This document shows, piece by piece, positions 32,001 to 41,600 of a DNA stretch of 64,000 nt. The translations under genes were made by a program, and so were the position numbers. This DNA is from Lumbricus terrestris (Eukaryota > Annelida > Clitellata > Crassiclitellata > Lumbricidae). Location: the NCBI GenBank assembly GCA_949752735.1, contig OX457052.1:38130798-38194797 (forward strand), read 5' to 3'. How positions within the stretch are numbered: position 1 is the stretch's first letter; every line of letters begins with the position of its first letter. The notes beneath the pieces are model-generated. The model worked only from the letters and a program-made list of their open reading frames with translations. It ran no database searches and had not been told where the DNA came from.

Positions 32001-32240
32001 TGCGAATACTGGAAGCTACTACTGCTTGGTGCTGATCAGACTTGATAAACGTTTGGCTTGCCAATAGGTACCATATGATTGTTCTATTCTAAGCATTATT
32101 ATAATGTACACGGCTTTAAAATAGAACTGCATTTTGATACCTTGGGTCGTCGTTTCATTGCTGTCGCAATTGAATACATCCGCCATTGCAAACAAGCCGA
32201 CTGCCACATACACACAGCCAGACCATTTGCCAAGAGCCAT
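14874..32240 (-). CDS. Gene B: secreted 4xIg-DUF4773 protein, intact
   Basis: Eight minus-strand exons: signal peptide 32141-32240; Ig1 31212-31520; Ig2 28317-28649; Ig3 20369-20710; Ig4 17941-18255; D1 16842-17000; D2 16354-16446; D3 14874-15106. They sum to 1884 bp, 627 residues plus stop, with every junction in phase 1 and no internal stop. Donors are GT except a GC donor after D1. The product should be secreted, with a leader, four Ig domains of one four-cysteine type, then a short linker and the DUF4773-like domain. No transmembrane segment or GPI-like tail is seen. Role unknown; a secreted Ig array suggests ligand or surface binding, perhaps in defence or recognition, but that is inference. 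The introns are large and full of mobile elements. Confidence 0.88.
15340..15830 (-). mobile_element. Decayed LINE 3' fragment (tentative)
   Basis: The minus strand resembles the degenerate C-terminal/3' regions of the CR1/L2-like LINEs elsewhere in the window. No intact frame remains. It lies in gene B intron D2-D3. Confidence 0.35.
17941..18255 (-). CDS. Gene B exon Ig4
   Basis: A 315-bp phase 1-1 exon: acceptor cgtttag, donor GTAAGT. Cysteines are in ATFTC, KDCDGITW, GACKLIV and GPYVC, with the core Trp. It is the one Ig lacking the sequon before the third cysteine (QNIDGAC). No counterpart is found in gene A, although the intron sequence on both sides is partly conserved there. Confidence 0.87.
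19130..19560 (-). mobile_element. CR1/L2-like LINE 3' fragment
   Basis: A 109-residue minus-strand frame (19166-19495) has the ORF2 C-terminal pattern: STLVWRCMLGLAPAYLCELC, then MRNRAFSVVGPSTCNGLPL. It ends in GGCGCTATATAGATGC and an ATGA-type tail at 19100-19150. Confidence 0.8.
19600..20075 (-). mobile_element. CR1/L2-like LINE 3' fragment
   Basis: Minus-strand pieces include ELHWLPIFARIIYKVLL and a tail ending in AGCGCTTCCGAGTAG. It lies next to the preceding LINE copy in gene B intron Ig3-Ig4. Frames are broken. Confidence 0.65.
20369..20710 (-). CDS. Gene B exon Ig3
   Basis: A 342-bp phase 1-1 exon, acceptor ccgtttag, donor GTAAGT. Cysteines: ATFTC, RDCVGMTW, LGCKLTV and AMAYDC. Paralogous to gene A Ig2, with a shared GLLN.(E/D)(R/K)NKDKY stretch. 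A sequon (ENST) precedes the third cysteine. A hAT element starts 48 bases beyond the exon edge on the acceptor side. Confidence 0.9.
20758..22039. mobile_element. hAT-type element in gene B intron, 1282 bp
   Basis: Terminal repeats CAGGGCCGGATTAA and TTAATCCGGCTCTG with a perfect 8-bp target duplication ACTCGAAG (20750-20757 and 22040-22047). It has no transposase frame. A decayed LINE 3' fragment (about 21239-21500, minus strand) is nested inside. It sits very close to the Ig3 acceptor. Confidence 0.88.
22142..22620. repeat. Pyrimidine-rich low-complexity tract
   Basis: A long TTTC/TTCATC-rich strand that gives overlapping open frames of Phe, Ser, Leu and Ile. No protein signature. Confidence 0.8.
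22696..23754. mobile_element. Foldback-type element with iterated ACACGACA-TAAAC word
   Basis: The long inverted repeats are made of short repeated units (CACACGACAGATAAA and variants) and run inward about 150 bp from each end. Ends are GGTTCCATGACATTT and, inverted, GGTGTGCCGACATTT. The flanks GTGACATG (22688-22695) and GTGATATG (23755-23762) form an 8-bp target duplication with one mismatch. The interior (about 23070-23510) is a ~95-bp minisatellite with GATGAGTGATAAAACGC. No transposase. Confidence 0.75.
23826..25625. mobile_element. Terminal-inverted-repeat element containing a minisatellite
   Basis: Ends CAGTGTTTAATCTAG and CTAGATTAAACACTG. Flanks TCATAGAGC and TCATATAGC agree at 8 of 9 bases. 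The interior is mostly the 86-bp tandem array at 24756-25495. hAT-like by terminal bases; non-autonomous. Confidence 0.65.
24756..25495. repeat. ~86-bp tandem repeat, about nine units
   Basis: Each unit carries GCCATTGCAATGTGGA followed by TTCTAATGGGCCACTGAAAA and TTTTGTTAAGATGACA. Units differ by a few percent. Confidence 0.9.
25626..26639. other. AT-rich intron sequence, no gene seen
   Basis: Contains imperfect CAGTTTTAGTTT repeats at about 25735-25860. Nothing else recognised. Confidence 0.4.
26640..26936. mobile_element. Fragment related to the 38.9-kb hAT element
   Basis: The reverse complement matches the left part of the element at 38940, including GGGCGCCGACTCTGCGAG and the CACCACCAGAAATCAGCCA stretch. 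Its right edge abuts LINE sequence at 26937, so it appears inserted in that LINE. Left boundary uncertain. Confidence 0.55.
27285..27450 (+). mobile_element. RTE-type LINE C-terminal scrap
   Basis: Encodes KRGRQRQKLYWTGCW in one frame, the basic C-terminal end of RTE-type elements. It splits the LINE reading order. Confidence 0.55.
27664..27889 (-). mobile_element. SINE (family 1), full length
   Basis: On the minus strand: GGGGCGCGGTGGTGTAGTGG (A-box end), GGTTCGAATCC (B box), the TCACTCGCAGTTGCTCAGCG body, then the GCGCTATAGCAAGTGCAC tail. Confidence 0.88.
28317..28649 (-). CDS. Gene B exon Ig2
   Basis: A 333-bp phase 1-1 exon, acceptor tttgttag, donor GTAAGT. Cysteines: ATFTC, EDCTGMIW, GGCKLIV and GTVNC. 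The sequon ENST precedes the third cysteine. Closest relative is gene A Ig1 (shared GIYLR.KY.V and MEDAG). Confidence 0.9.
28795..29242. mobile_element. hAT-type MITE, 448 bp
   Basis: Terminal repeats TAGAACTGTTG and CAACAGCTCTA, perfect 8-bp target duplication GCTAAAAG (28787-28794, 29243-29250). Subterminal copies of GTTAATCGC. Lies about 145 bp upstream of the Ig2 acceptor of gene B. Confidence 0.85.
29590..29915 (-). mobile_element. RTE-type LINE C-terminal fragment
   Basis: The minus strand encodes YFGHVMRQQNDSIENSLMTG and then MEGERGR, the conserved C-terminal end of RTE-clade ORF2, followed by a region with WI/MDRQH-like decay. Frames are broken. Confidence 0.65.
30605..31068 (+). mobile_element. 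Possible solo LTR
   Basis: Starts TGTTAGACA and ends TGTAACA, with a 4-bp duplication ATAA on both sides. It contains a TATAAA at about 30720 and AATAAA at about 31000. No internal region or second LTR was found. Confidence 0.45.
31212..31520 (-). CDS. Gene B exon Ig1
   Basis: A 309-bp phase 1-1 exon, acceptor ccgtctag, donor GTAAGT. Cysteines: ATFIC, QDCAGMSW, GGCQLTI and GPVEC. The sequon ENIT precedes the third cysteine. No relative of this domain is seen in gene A. Confidence 0.88.
32141..32240 (-). CDS. Gene B signal-peptide exon
   Basis: Starts at the ATG right after the acceptor (atttttag) and ends in phase 1 at CAAG|GTATCA. Encodes MALGKWSGCVYVAVGLFAMA, then DVFN. 100 bp, as in gene A. 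Confidence 0.88.
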
Positions 32241-32739
32241 CTAAAAATGATTATAGTCTCTTCAGTCGCAAAAAATCTGAAACTGCTTGCAGCAAATCAA
32301 TTTGCTATTTTTGTTCATTTGATCATATATCTCTAAGACCCTAATAAAAACAAATTTTCAACAAACAAAGACGTCTTCTGCCCAACGTCATCGCTCGGTT
32401 AAACTTTATCCAAAGTTGTAGGCCTAAGTTCAAACGCAGCTACATTCCTTTAAATATATGCCACTAGCAAGTACCTTCAGGGCCACTATAATGGCTGTCA
32501 GTAAAATATGCAAAACTCTAATATTAAAGTTTCTTGATTGATACCACATTGTAAATCTTAATTTTGTAGAAGATCGCTGAATGTCCCTAATTGATTTACA
32601 CCGTCTGCACAAGTAATTATACGTATTACCACAATATAGCCTAACATAACAGCAGAAGAATATGAAAAAGAACAGGAAGCTTAACTATGATACTGCAATT
32701 AGGCCTATGCCTGATTGAATTTTATAACTGTGCAGCGCT

Positions 32740-33075
32740 TAATTAAATTATGGTCTCCTCCATCGCCTGGCACTGTGTCATGGGCCTGTTTAACTTTGGG
32801 AAATGTTTGCTTCTTCGTCGGCTTGCTCTGGCCGCCGCTCTCTTCGTTCGGTCTCTAGTGTCTAGAGGCAACTATGTGGTTCAACAAGAACGTACAGTCA
32901 TCAGACAGATTAAGGCTTTCTCGGTTGTGTGTGCTTCCGTTTGGAATAGCCTCCCCTTTGACTTGAGTTCTTTTCCGCGGAACTTGTCTCACCCTTTTCA
33001 AAAGCTACCGTAATCAAGCCTTTCCTCCTTGCATGGCCTAGCCTGGATTTGCGCACCTCTGAATAATCATCTTGA
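32740..33075 (+). mobile_element. CR1/L2-like LINE 3' fragment
   Basis: The plus strand has the tail pattern IKAFSVVCASVWNSLPFDLS, then a 3' end with CACCTCTGAATAATC and GAAGGAGCTCTATGTAAAT. It is inserted between the signal-peptide and leader exons of gene B. Confidence 0.7.
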
Positions 33076-33154
33076 AGGAGCTCTATGTAAATTCCTCAGA
33101 TATATCGATAGGCCTAAATATTAAGCGATTATGCATGCGAAATAATAGTGCAAC

Positions 33155-33300
33155 CAGCGTTTTTTCAGAGCGATGTCTTCCGTGTTGCTTCTGCAGATCG
33201 TTCTACGCCAAGAAACACCCGTCTTTGTCTTGCTCGTCGATTGGTCTACGTGACATAGAGATCTGGCATTATGAAGCAATGCAATGAGCTCTTGATTTAT
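33155..33300 (-). other. Gene B 5' leader exon (approximate start)
   Basis: Minus-strand block with CAGAAGCAACACGGAAGACA, shared with A, C and D leaders. Exon end at CTG|GTTGCA is weak. A non-coding role is inferred because the ATG lies at the start of the next exon. Confidence 0.55.
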
Positions 33301-33309
33301 TGGACAGCC

Positions 33310-33650
33310 AGGGAATATTATCTACTTTTTTCTGCTTGAGTCGAAAATTCCTGCCGTATACAAACTATCAATTCTCGTGATAACCAAAGCAAACAAGAAA
33401 GTTGCAAATAGCCTACTGATTGTGAAAACCGTGCGTTAGTCTTTACGGATGAGCCAAGGTAGGCTGCGTGAAATACTTGTTTTGAAACTGCGTAAGATAA
33501 ACTTTCCCGTCACAGAACACCTGCACAACACAATAGATTTTCTCGAGTTTTGTATTACAAACCTTTCGTATAATGTTTGGACATAACGTAGGACTCGTTG
33601 CTTAATCCTTTAAGACGATACACATGATGTTTTATTGATATTGCGCCACT
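33310..33650 (-). promoter_or_regulatory. Conserved upstream flank of gene B
   Basis: Matches 12700-13060 upstream of gene A and, in part, 43890-44125 (gene D) and 54001-54110 (gene C). The most conserved segment reads GTTATCACGAGAATTGATAG and TTTGTATACGGCAG on the minus strand. Confidence 0.5.
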
Positions 33651-33789
33651 ATGTACACTGTACAGTAGTACACAATGGCAATCGCAGATAAACTTAAAAG
33701 ATTGATATTTGCATTCATTCGTAACGAAAATTTATAGGCCTATAGCGCCATTTGAGGAAGTCTTGATCGGACAAAAATAATAACTAACT

Positions 33790-33989
33790 TCCTCGGCGAT
33801 TAGTATTTTACTTATATAAAATATTCATAACAAACCTCGAAGTGGCATGACGGATGAAAATCTTCAGACCAAAACAAGAATCTGGATGATTTTTCTGATT
33901 TTATAGTGTAATAAATGCGATGATTGATGCAAATTACAGTTTGCATGGGGTAATGTTTAGGAGGGGGTAATTTAAAACCTTTACGCCGG
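33790..33989. mobile_element. Half copy of the 10.6-kb palindromic MITE
   Basis: Matches the right arm of 10628-11031, including GGCGATTAGTATTTTA and the end CCTTTACGCCGG. Confidence 0.65.
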
Positions 33990-35433
33990 TGGGGATAAGT
34001 CGATTGGGCTACACCTACACTGTCCTGCAGTTAGAATGATACAAGAGATATTGAGAAAATTATGGGAATCCAGTTTGCTACTTGGGCGACTAGAAAGAGG
34101 TAACAGAGCAACTGCAATTGCATGCTTCGCTGAGAGTGGGGTGGCAAAGACCGTTTCGGTGGCGGACTACGACATGGGTTACCTAATATTTCTTGAAAAT
34201 TGGGATTTCAACTCGAATGCATAAAGTCAAAGTAGTTGAGCCAGAGAAAGTGCAAGAGTTAGTTGCAGCGGAGACAAACGTGGATTAGCTGTACATACAA
34301 ATTGTGGTTAGTCTGAGAGAATTTGGAAATTGGTCCGTTCGATGGCCCACGGTAGAGTTTCTAGTTGTATATTGAACTGCATTGCATTGCATTGCATTGT
34401 ATTGCGATGTATTGTATAATTGTGACCATTTAAAAGGTGCGTCTCTCAGCAAACGTTTTCAGCAGCGTACGAAGTGCAATCGACCCCGAGAGAAAGGGTG
34501 ACATTTTAAGCGAAATAAAGTTGGTGAAGGTCTCTCGAGGAGAAAGGCTGAGCAAACTGCTGGTGAAAGCTCATTCCATAATAATTATAGATGGACATAT
34601 ACACTTGTATTATACAAGCAAGGCATCATGATTGAACCATGCCATTACTGACGCTGGGTATTATAGCCTACAGATGTTAATTAAGCAGTTCAGAGGATCT
34701 AAGAGCACGCGGGGAATTGGGCGAATTGGGCGGAAAGGGGAGGAAGCATGAGACCACAATGATACTTCTGAGTAAGAAACAATTGAATCTTAAGAACCAA
34801 AACAATAGCCATGATTATGTTACGAGCAGGGAGAGGGAGCCAGTGAAGTTGTTCAGTCTTGAATTTAGACATGTTAGAGAATCCAGAAAGACTTGCAGTA
34901 AAATGATTTTGAAATAAGTTGTCTAGGTTGAAAACAGTTGTCGGATCACGTTCCACTAGAACCTGTAACAAAATGCTAAAAATGTGCAAATGGTGTTCTC
35001 AGTGGAAAGTGTTTGGAAGAAATCAGTTCTTCTCGACGCTTCAAACGAGTAATTCTGATCCCTAGATAGGCTGGTTCAGTCAATTGACCCAGGTTCTCAC
35101 ATAGGGCACAGCGAGAGCAATGGATCATCAGGAAACATAGTTACTAACGAGCCACTTCCGTAATGTTGAACGTTGCTAGCATAGTAAGCTTAATTATACC
35201 TTGTTGCATATAAATGGGCTTAACGGTAGCATAGGTTTCGAACAGTTTATAGCCAAAGATTACAAGTAGCAACTCAGTTGTACGTCATGAATATTTCTTT
35301 TATTCGAACACGATTGGCCAAATAAAGTCACTCAAGTCAACCAGAGCAGAACGTCTTGCTGCTGGAAAACATCTAAGTAGGTTTCATCAAATTCCGCGGA
35401 ATACGTCTGACGTTGACTCTAGAAATGTTGCCA
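33990..35433. other. Intergenic interval with LINE relics
   Basis: An ATTGC-type short array (about 34376-34412) may be a LINE tail. 34700-35100 resembles a decayed antisense LINE C-terminus (QLHWLPLPARNII on the minus strand). The 62-residue frame at 34036-34224 has no recognisable domain. Confidence 0.45.
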
Positions 35434-35723
35434 TCAGAAGTCTTGATCGTTGAAATAGATATCCTCTTTGTTCATTCCAGGATCCCTTTCCATTGCGTTC
35501 TGAAGGTCTTCCAGTCGATTCTCGGCGAACGGGAAAGGTAGGGAATATTTGGGAAATTTGAATTCGAAACAACCAAGATCGTACGTTGCGATTTTCTTGC
35601 CGACGACGTGGATTGCAAGTCCGATACATCCGCTGAAGCTTGTCGAGGTTACGTGGAACTTGGTGAACTCCAGACAGGCCTTCACAGCTTTCACGCCGAA
35701 GCAAAACTCACGCGGCTTTGTCA
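35434..35723 (-). CDS. Gene D exon D3
   Basis: Acceptor tatttttag. Encodes VTKPREFCFG, ACLEFTKFHV, FSGCIGL, then DLGCFEFKFP and an acidic C-terminus ending in DQDF. This matches the second half of the DUF4773 pattern (P..C, C..F, GC, C). Confidence 0.82.
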
Positions 35724-38132
35724 CTAAAAATATAAAAAGCTGTATTGATTGGCTGTAGTCTACGAGGTGAAGAAAAGAGATAAACGTAATTCTAACTAAC
35801 CCTCAGGCTACCAAGCTTTTTTGTAACACTGACTTCCAAGGGGGTGGTTACCACCCCCAACCCCTGGATTTTGGGTTTGGCTTGAGATATCATAACTTGT
35901 AATACACCATTGGATTCAGCATTAATTTATGCACAAATTTATTTATTTGGGTTTAGAAAATATGAATGCACCTCGAAATTATGAATTTTTTACCATGGGT
36001 ACCCGTCGATTCCACAAAATGTATACTTACGCATAGGGAATATATTGGATTCTGTGTGTTTTATACATGATTTATATATAAAAAGTAGTTTACATTATAA
36101 TAAAGTCCAATGTTCAACTATAAAAACTAGTGATAAGTCTGTTTTATGTTCAATCAAAACAAAAAAACATGTTGTAGCCGCTGAAAAACGTTTACGCAGA
36201 CATATCGACTTGCGTTGTAAAAAAACCCAACATTTTCACACATTTTAATTTATTTTGAGCACTTCCGGTCATCAAAAAACAAATCATTTAGTATCAGAAA
36301 ATAGATCTTAATGCCCTCTACAGAATGGCGTAATTTATGTCTACTAAAAAATACATTATGGATAAGTTATAATAGAAAAAAACATGACAATTTAATGAAA
36401 ATAAAACACCTTTATATATATTTTAATTTATTTTGAGCACTTCCGGTTGTCAAAAGACAACTCAATGAGCAGGGAAATGTAGCCCCACGTTCCCTCTATA
36501 GAATGGCATAATTTGTGTCTCTCAATATTAAAGATCGGAAAAGTAACAGACGATATTCTAAGGGGGTGGTATCCACCCCTCTGGTACCTTGGGTATATCG
36601 GGTGTAACTTTTGAACGGTAGGGGGCATCATCAAACATTTTAGCTCAAAATGTGTCCCAATGAAACCTCTACAGCTAACTATTTTTAAAAAAAAATTTCC
36701 AGACGGAACGCGTTTGATTTGCGAAAAACCTAGGGGGTGGCAACCACCCTCCTTGGTAGCCCGAGGGCTAATTCTGATTCTTGATCCGAAGTGTCTCTTG
36801 TGATTTTATACTTCGCTCCATTTCTGCCACTTCGCTGCGTCCTCTAAGGTCGTCTGATCGATTTGGCCTCCTTGTTCCCAGCGTCAGGACCGCTATGGCT
36901 CAATCTAGATCATTTGCCTGCATTGACCTCTCCCTATGGAATAGACTTTCTCCATCAGTTCGCTCTGCCATCCTCTATTGTAGTCTTTCGCCATCTTTCT
37001 CTCGTCTCAAAACCTGTCTTTTCTCTCGGGGTTGCACGCACTGGGAGCGCTTCTGAAACGATTTTTGCTGTGAGAAGCACTTTATAACTTGTCAGATACA
37101 ATACAATACAATACAATAATTACAAGTCGATTCTGAAGCAGGCATTGCAATAGCACGACGTTCAGTAAACGACGGGTGATGAAACTTTTTGGGATGTAGG
37201 CCTATTATACCAAGTTCTATTATAGCTGGCAATATTTCTTATCCAATGCTATTCTCAACAGTGTTCCGAGTTACAAATCCTGCATGCCTTTCAGTGCTAT
37301 AGGCAGGCAGAATATGTTCAGCTAGATTGCTGCAGAGTCGTCTTTCGTAACTCAATGTCATCATCAGATACTTACATTAATTAGGCTGTGAGTTACAGTA
37401 GGTCGAATAACTTTGATAAAGTGAGGAGGAAAATTCAGCGAATTGCCAAAAGCCTATATATAATATATAATATATAATTTATAGGCTTACACACAACGTT
37501 TACTCGTTTAGGCCTACTTGTAGCATAAGAGCATGGGCGCCCGCACACAGGGGTAAGAGGGGCACTTGCCCCCCCCTCCAACCCTGGAAAATCGACATCT
37601 ATGTTTTACTACTGCTAGCTTACCTGTACTTTGGGTTTTAGCAACATTTCTTCAATTAGAGAGTCAATAATATTATATTAATTATGCGTAAAGTGAAACT
37701 GAGAAATCAACGTTTAAAAACCTGTATAAAAATAAACATGCATTTCCATTTGTGCCTTAAATTTTCAAGCTCTTGTTAAAAACATTTTGGTTCCCCCCCA
37801 TCAGGCGCCCATGCAACACAATGTTCTTCGCAATAAAGAAACTATTCGTGTTAAAAATCATAAAAAGCGAAACTGAGAATTTACATTTAGAAGCCTCTAA
37901 AAAGACAATCCATGCATATTCTCAATTTCCTGTTTTTTCTTTTCACCCTCTTGCTACAGAAGATTTGACCGTGGCCATCGTGTTTTGCCCCCTCCTGCAA
38001 ACATTTCTGTGGGCGCACATGTAGGCCTAATAATAGTAATTACCTGTACAGTTGAGTTACATTTGCCATTTAGCGAATATAATAAATGTAATGTACAATT
38101 GTACATGTGCATGTATAGAACATTATTATGCC

Positions 38133-38210
<78 letters not shown>

Positions 38211-38540
38211 GCCTACCTTATATCGTATTGTCACAGATTTTATACTGACCATAATAACTGCAATGTAGTCCTACATGTTAGATGTAATGTACATATACGT
38301 GTTCCTTTACAAATAGCCTATGACGCGTAAGGCTGACTTCAAGTTTTCACACCAATCGGGTATCAGTCTAGCTTCTGTAACTGATCTTGATTTAAATTAT
38401 TTCTCATTTGTTTACCGATTGGCGATTGGTGGTTTGCAAGTTTGAAAGCTGAAACTGGGGCTACAGAAGCTATTGCGTTAGACTCTTTCGCCCTAAGACC
38501 TAAATACTGAGAAGCCATTGATTGAACAATCAACTTTTTA

Positions 38541-38630
<90 letters not shown>

Positions 38631-41600
38631 ACAAAAGTTGACTTGGAAATCAGAGCAGATCTCTTTGAGACGCTGAGGAACGTTACCGAGTCCATTAATC
38701 TAGAGGATCCTAAACGACGTTGCGGTTCTTTTAATTGCAATGGAATTTATCTCCAGTTTGCTGTGAAGATGACTTGTTTGACATAAATATTTTACATTAA
38801 TATTATATGTAGTCCACTTCTGATTTAATTTCCACCCTTAATAAGTTATTATAACGGCAATGTATTTAGAACAATGCCCATGGTGCACTTCCCATTGCGC
38901 GTTTGCACAAGATGCAATATACTTACATAGCCTACTCATCATAGGCGCAACCATGGGCGCCGACTCTGCGAGGCCCGTGAGTGCTCAGCACCACCAAAAA
39001 TTGGCCATGCGAGGCCCGCCCTATGCTGGGCACCACCAGAAATCAGCCAACAAGATGTGCTTTTTATGATATTATTTCTCTGTTGGCGTTGCTTATCTAT
39101 GAAAATCATTGCGTTTTTTACATATTTTCTTTTATCTCAATTAGTCTACCTTATTATTACTCCAGTTTTACTCCGTCCGGTAGTCTGAACTCCATACGAA
39201 TACGAGGAAAATCTCAAAATCTCGCTCATTCGATCCGCTTCAGTAATTTTTTTCATTACGGACGAAGGCGACGACTTGAATGACTGTTTCTTTTTATTGT
39301 AGGCCTAGATGCTGGGTTATATAATGATCATCACTGCGCGAAAATCACCTTACAGCAGCGGTTCCCAGAATCCCAACCCGTGGCCCGCGGGCCAAAAGTG
39401 GCCCGCCAGCGGCGCCAGGCCTCAGAAAATGGCCCTTATCTCTCAAAGAATTATCAAAATATATGAAAAAATTAACAATTTGGACGGGATAGAACACATT
39501 ATTATTTTCTATTACAAATTGCTTTATTTTAACGTCAATAAATAACATCAGACATTATATTTTGAATCAATTTTAGCAATTTTATATGCTTTTAGTTAAT
39601 ACAACTTTAACCTTGTGGCCCTTAATGACCTTCAACTAGGAAAAAGTGGCCCTCGTGACACTCGTGTCCTCCAACTTAGAAAAAGTGGCCCTCAAGTCAA
39701 AAAAGGTTGGGAACCACTGCCTTACAGCATCACAAAAGCTGGATACTGTTTTGTCTGCGTCAATTAACAAATCAGCCTTGACTAAATTGTCTGCGAAAAC
39801 TATTTGAAAAACTGTCTTCCACAATGTAAATATTGGCTCACTAAAATTAATAGTGGCTAATGTAGACAGAAAATTTTGATTTCTTGTGCAAAATTTGAGT
39901 CTGTTCAGTGTTGACCTAATTAGGGGAGAGTGCTCCAAGATGCCCATGCTAACGAAGATTGTGCTTTTCTTCTGTGTGGATTCCAAGAAAAGTACATGCC
40001 AAGAGTTGTAAATTTTTTTAAGCAATTGGGAAGAACATTTATTGAGATATTAAATCATATCTTTAAAAATGAAATAATGGGAAATTTTGATGAGATAGCT
40101 CAAAATGTCACTATTTCATGTTGTGCGGAAATTTTTGGGACAACGGAAAGGATGCTTTTCAAGTCTTAAACCACGACAATTTCGTTAAAATGACAGCCTA
40201 AGATGCTGCCATCGCAGTGTACGTGGCAAGAAAAAAATTCGAAAATGGTTAGGAGCACATGCATCTCCTCCCCAAGCCCCTTCGGCTCTTCCCCGCTCGG
40301 CGATAGTCCTTTGACCGCGAGTTCGTGCCCTAAAACAATGATCCGACAAGTCTCCGAATATATGAACAGGGGTCATTTCACTCACTCTCCTATAAAAAAG
40401 GCTCAAAAAAAATTTTCCGCGCTCACGCGCGGATTTCTTTCACATTCGTTTGGGCACCCACACTCTTCGGGTCAACTCGGCGCCTATGGGCGCAACCACC
40501 CTATGGGACCCACGGGACGCGTCCCCCCAACTTTTGAGTAGTCCCATTGACTTTATCATTATGGTCCCCCCCAACTTTTTGGACGTGATTCATATGGTCC
40601 CCCAACTTTTAGGGCGTGATTGCGCCTATGCTACTCATCTACAAATACTATCTATTCGTGTAAGTTGAATCCCGTTGTAAAATTTAAAGATTCCACTTCA
40701 AAATCTGTGTAGTGTGGTATCGCATAAGACGTTCGTCTTGCTTCGAATAATTATGCTAACCATCGAATTCTTTCTCGTAGACGACGTTGCCATTGAAAGT
40801 CACATCCGCAACCGCAGTCTCAGTCTTTGGGCGATAATGGAACCTCACGCAACCTAGTCAATAGAAATTCAGACAAATCACTCAGGATCAGATGAGACAG
40901 GGTGAATGGTCTTGAAAAGGTGTGACTTTAGTTTCGAATGAAAAGTCCGAGGTGTTATGGATAGGGCTCCTATAACGTTGATAAACCTGAGGAAGGTGGT
41001 GGTGTGTGATTAGTAACGATGGCGGAAGAACTGAAAAAGATCGGAATTCAGGAGGCAGATCATTCCAAAGACGTGATGCCGTGTTGGATGGCTTGGTTGG
41101 AGCACTTGAGATGACTTGTGACCGGTGGTCGAGAGAAAGTAAGACCGGCGGATGATCGGGTAGAGCGGTTTGGCTGGCTGGTGAGCAGTCCGCGAAGATT
41201 TCTGGGCTGTGAGTATTGTAAGGAGTTGTAGGCTAAAGAGAGAACTTTGAAGTGGGTTCGCTCTGGGATTTTCACCCAGTGAAGTGACTTGAGAATGGGG
41301 TGATGTGATGATGTATGGGTGTTCTGGTCTTCTATACTTAGTCAATTTCGGATGAGTTTGGAGGCGCTTAAGTTGTGTGGAACCAGGGTTTAAGTAATCA
41401 AGCTTTGAGTGGACCAGTAGCGGCGCCAGGGGCTAGAGGGCTTAGCCTCTCCAAAAAAGGTGATCATGTTTTTTTATAGGTGAAATGAAATATTTTCGAC
41501 ATACCCCTTCCCCTAAAAAAGGTCATCAGGCCTTCTGAGGACAGCGAAAAATAAATATGCTCAAAAGATTTTGATCAAACAACTAAAAAAATGAATGAAA

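Larger units (their letters stand above)
14490..33650. repeat. Tandem segmental duplication, unit B
   Basis: Second copy of the block described at 4001-13060, holding gene B. Flank homology starts near 14490 (CGATTTGCTTTAGAAAATAT, also at about 4001) and runs to about 33650. It is expanded by LINE fragments, hAT elements, a possible solo LTR and two foldback-like elements. Confidence 0.8.
37121..38939. other. Gene D intron with microsatellites
   Basis: No gene. Contains (TAT)n at about 38134-38210 and (GA)n at about 38544-38628. GGGCGCC palindromic words near 37535 and 37805 may belong to an unrecognised transposon. Confidence 0.5.

Noticed and set aside
35387..35704. 105-codon minus-strand frame overlapping gene D exon D3
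   Set aside because: Shadow of the D3 coding frame, which alone matches the family.
37531..38022. GGGCGCC-ended segment as a MITE
   Set aside because: Ends look hAT-like but I found no matching target duplication and the boundaries are ambiguous.
38363..38740. 125-codon minus-strand frame with Leu-Ser repeats
   Set aside because: It is translation of the (GA)n array; flanking parts show no domain.
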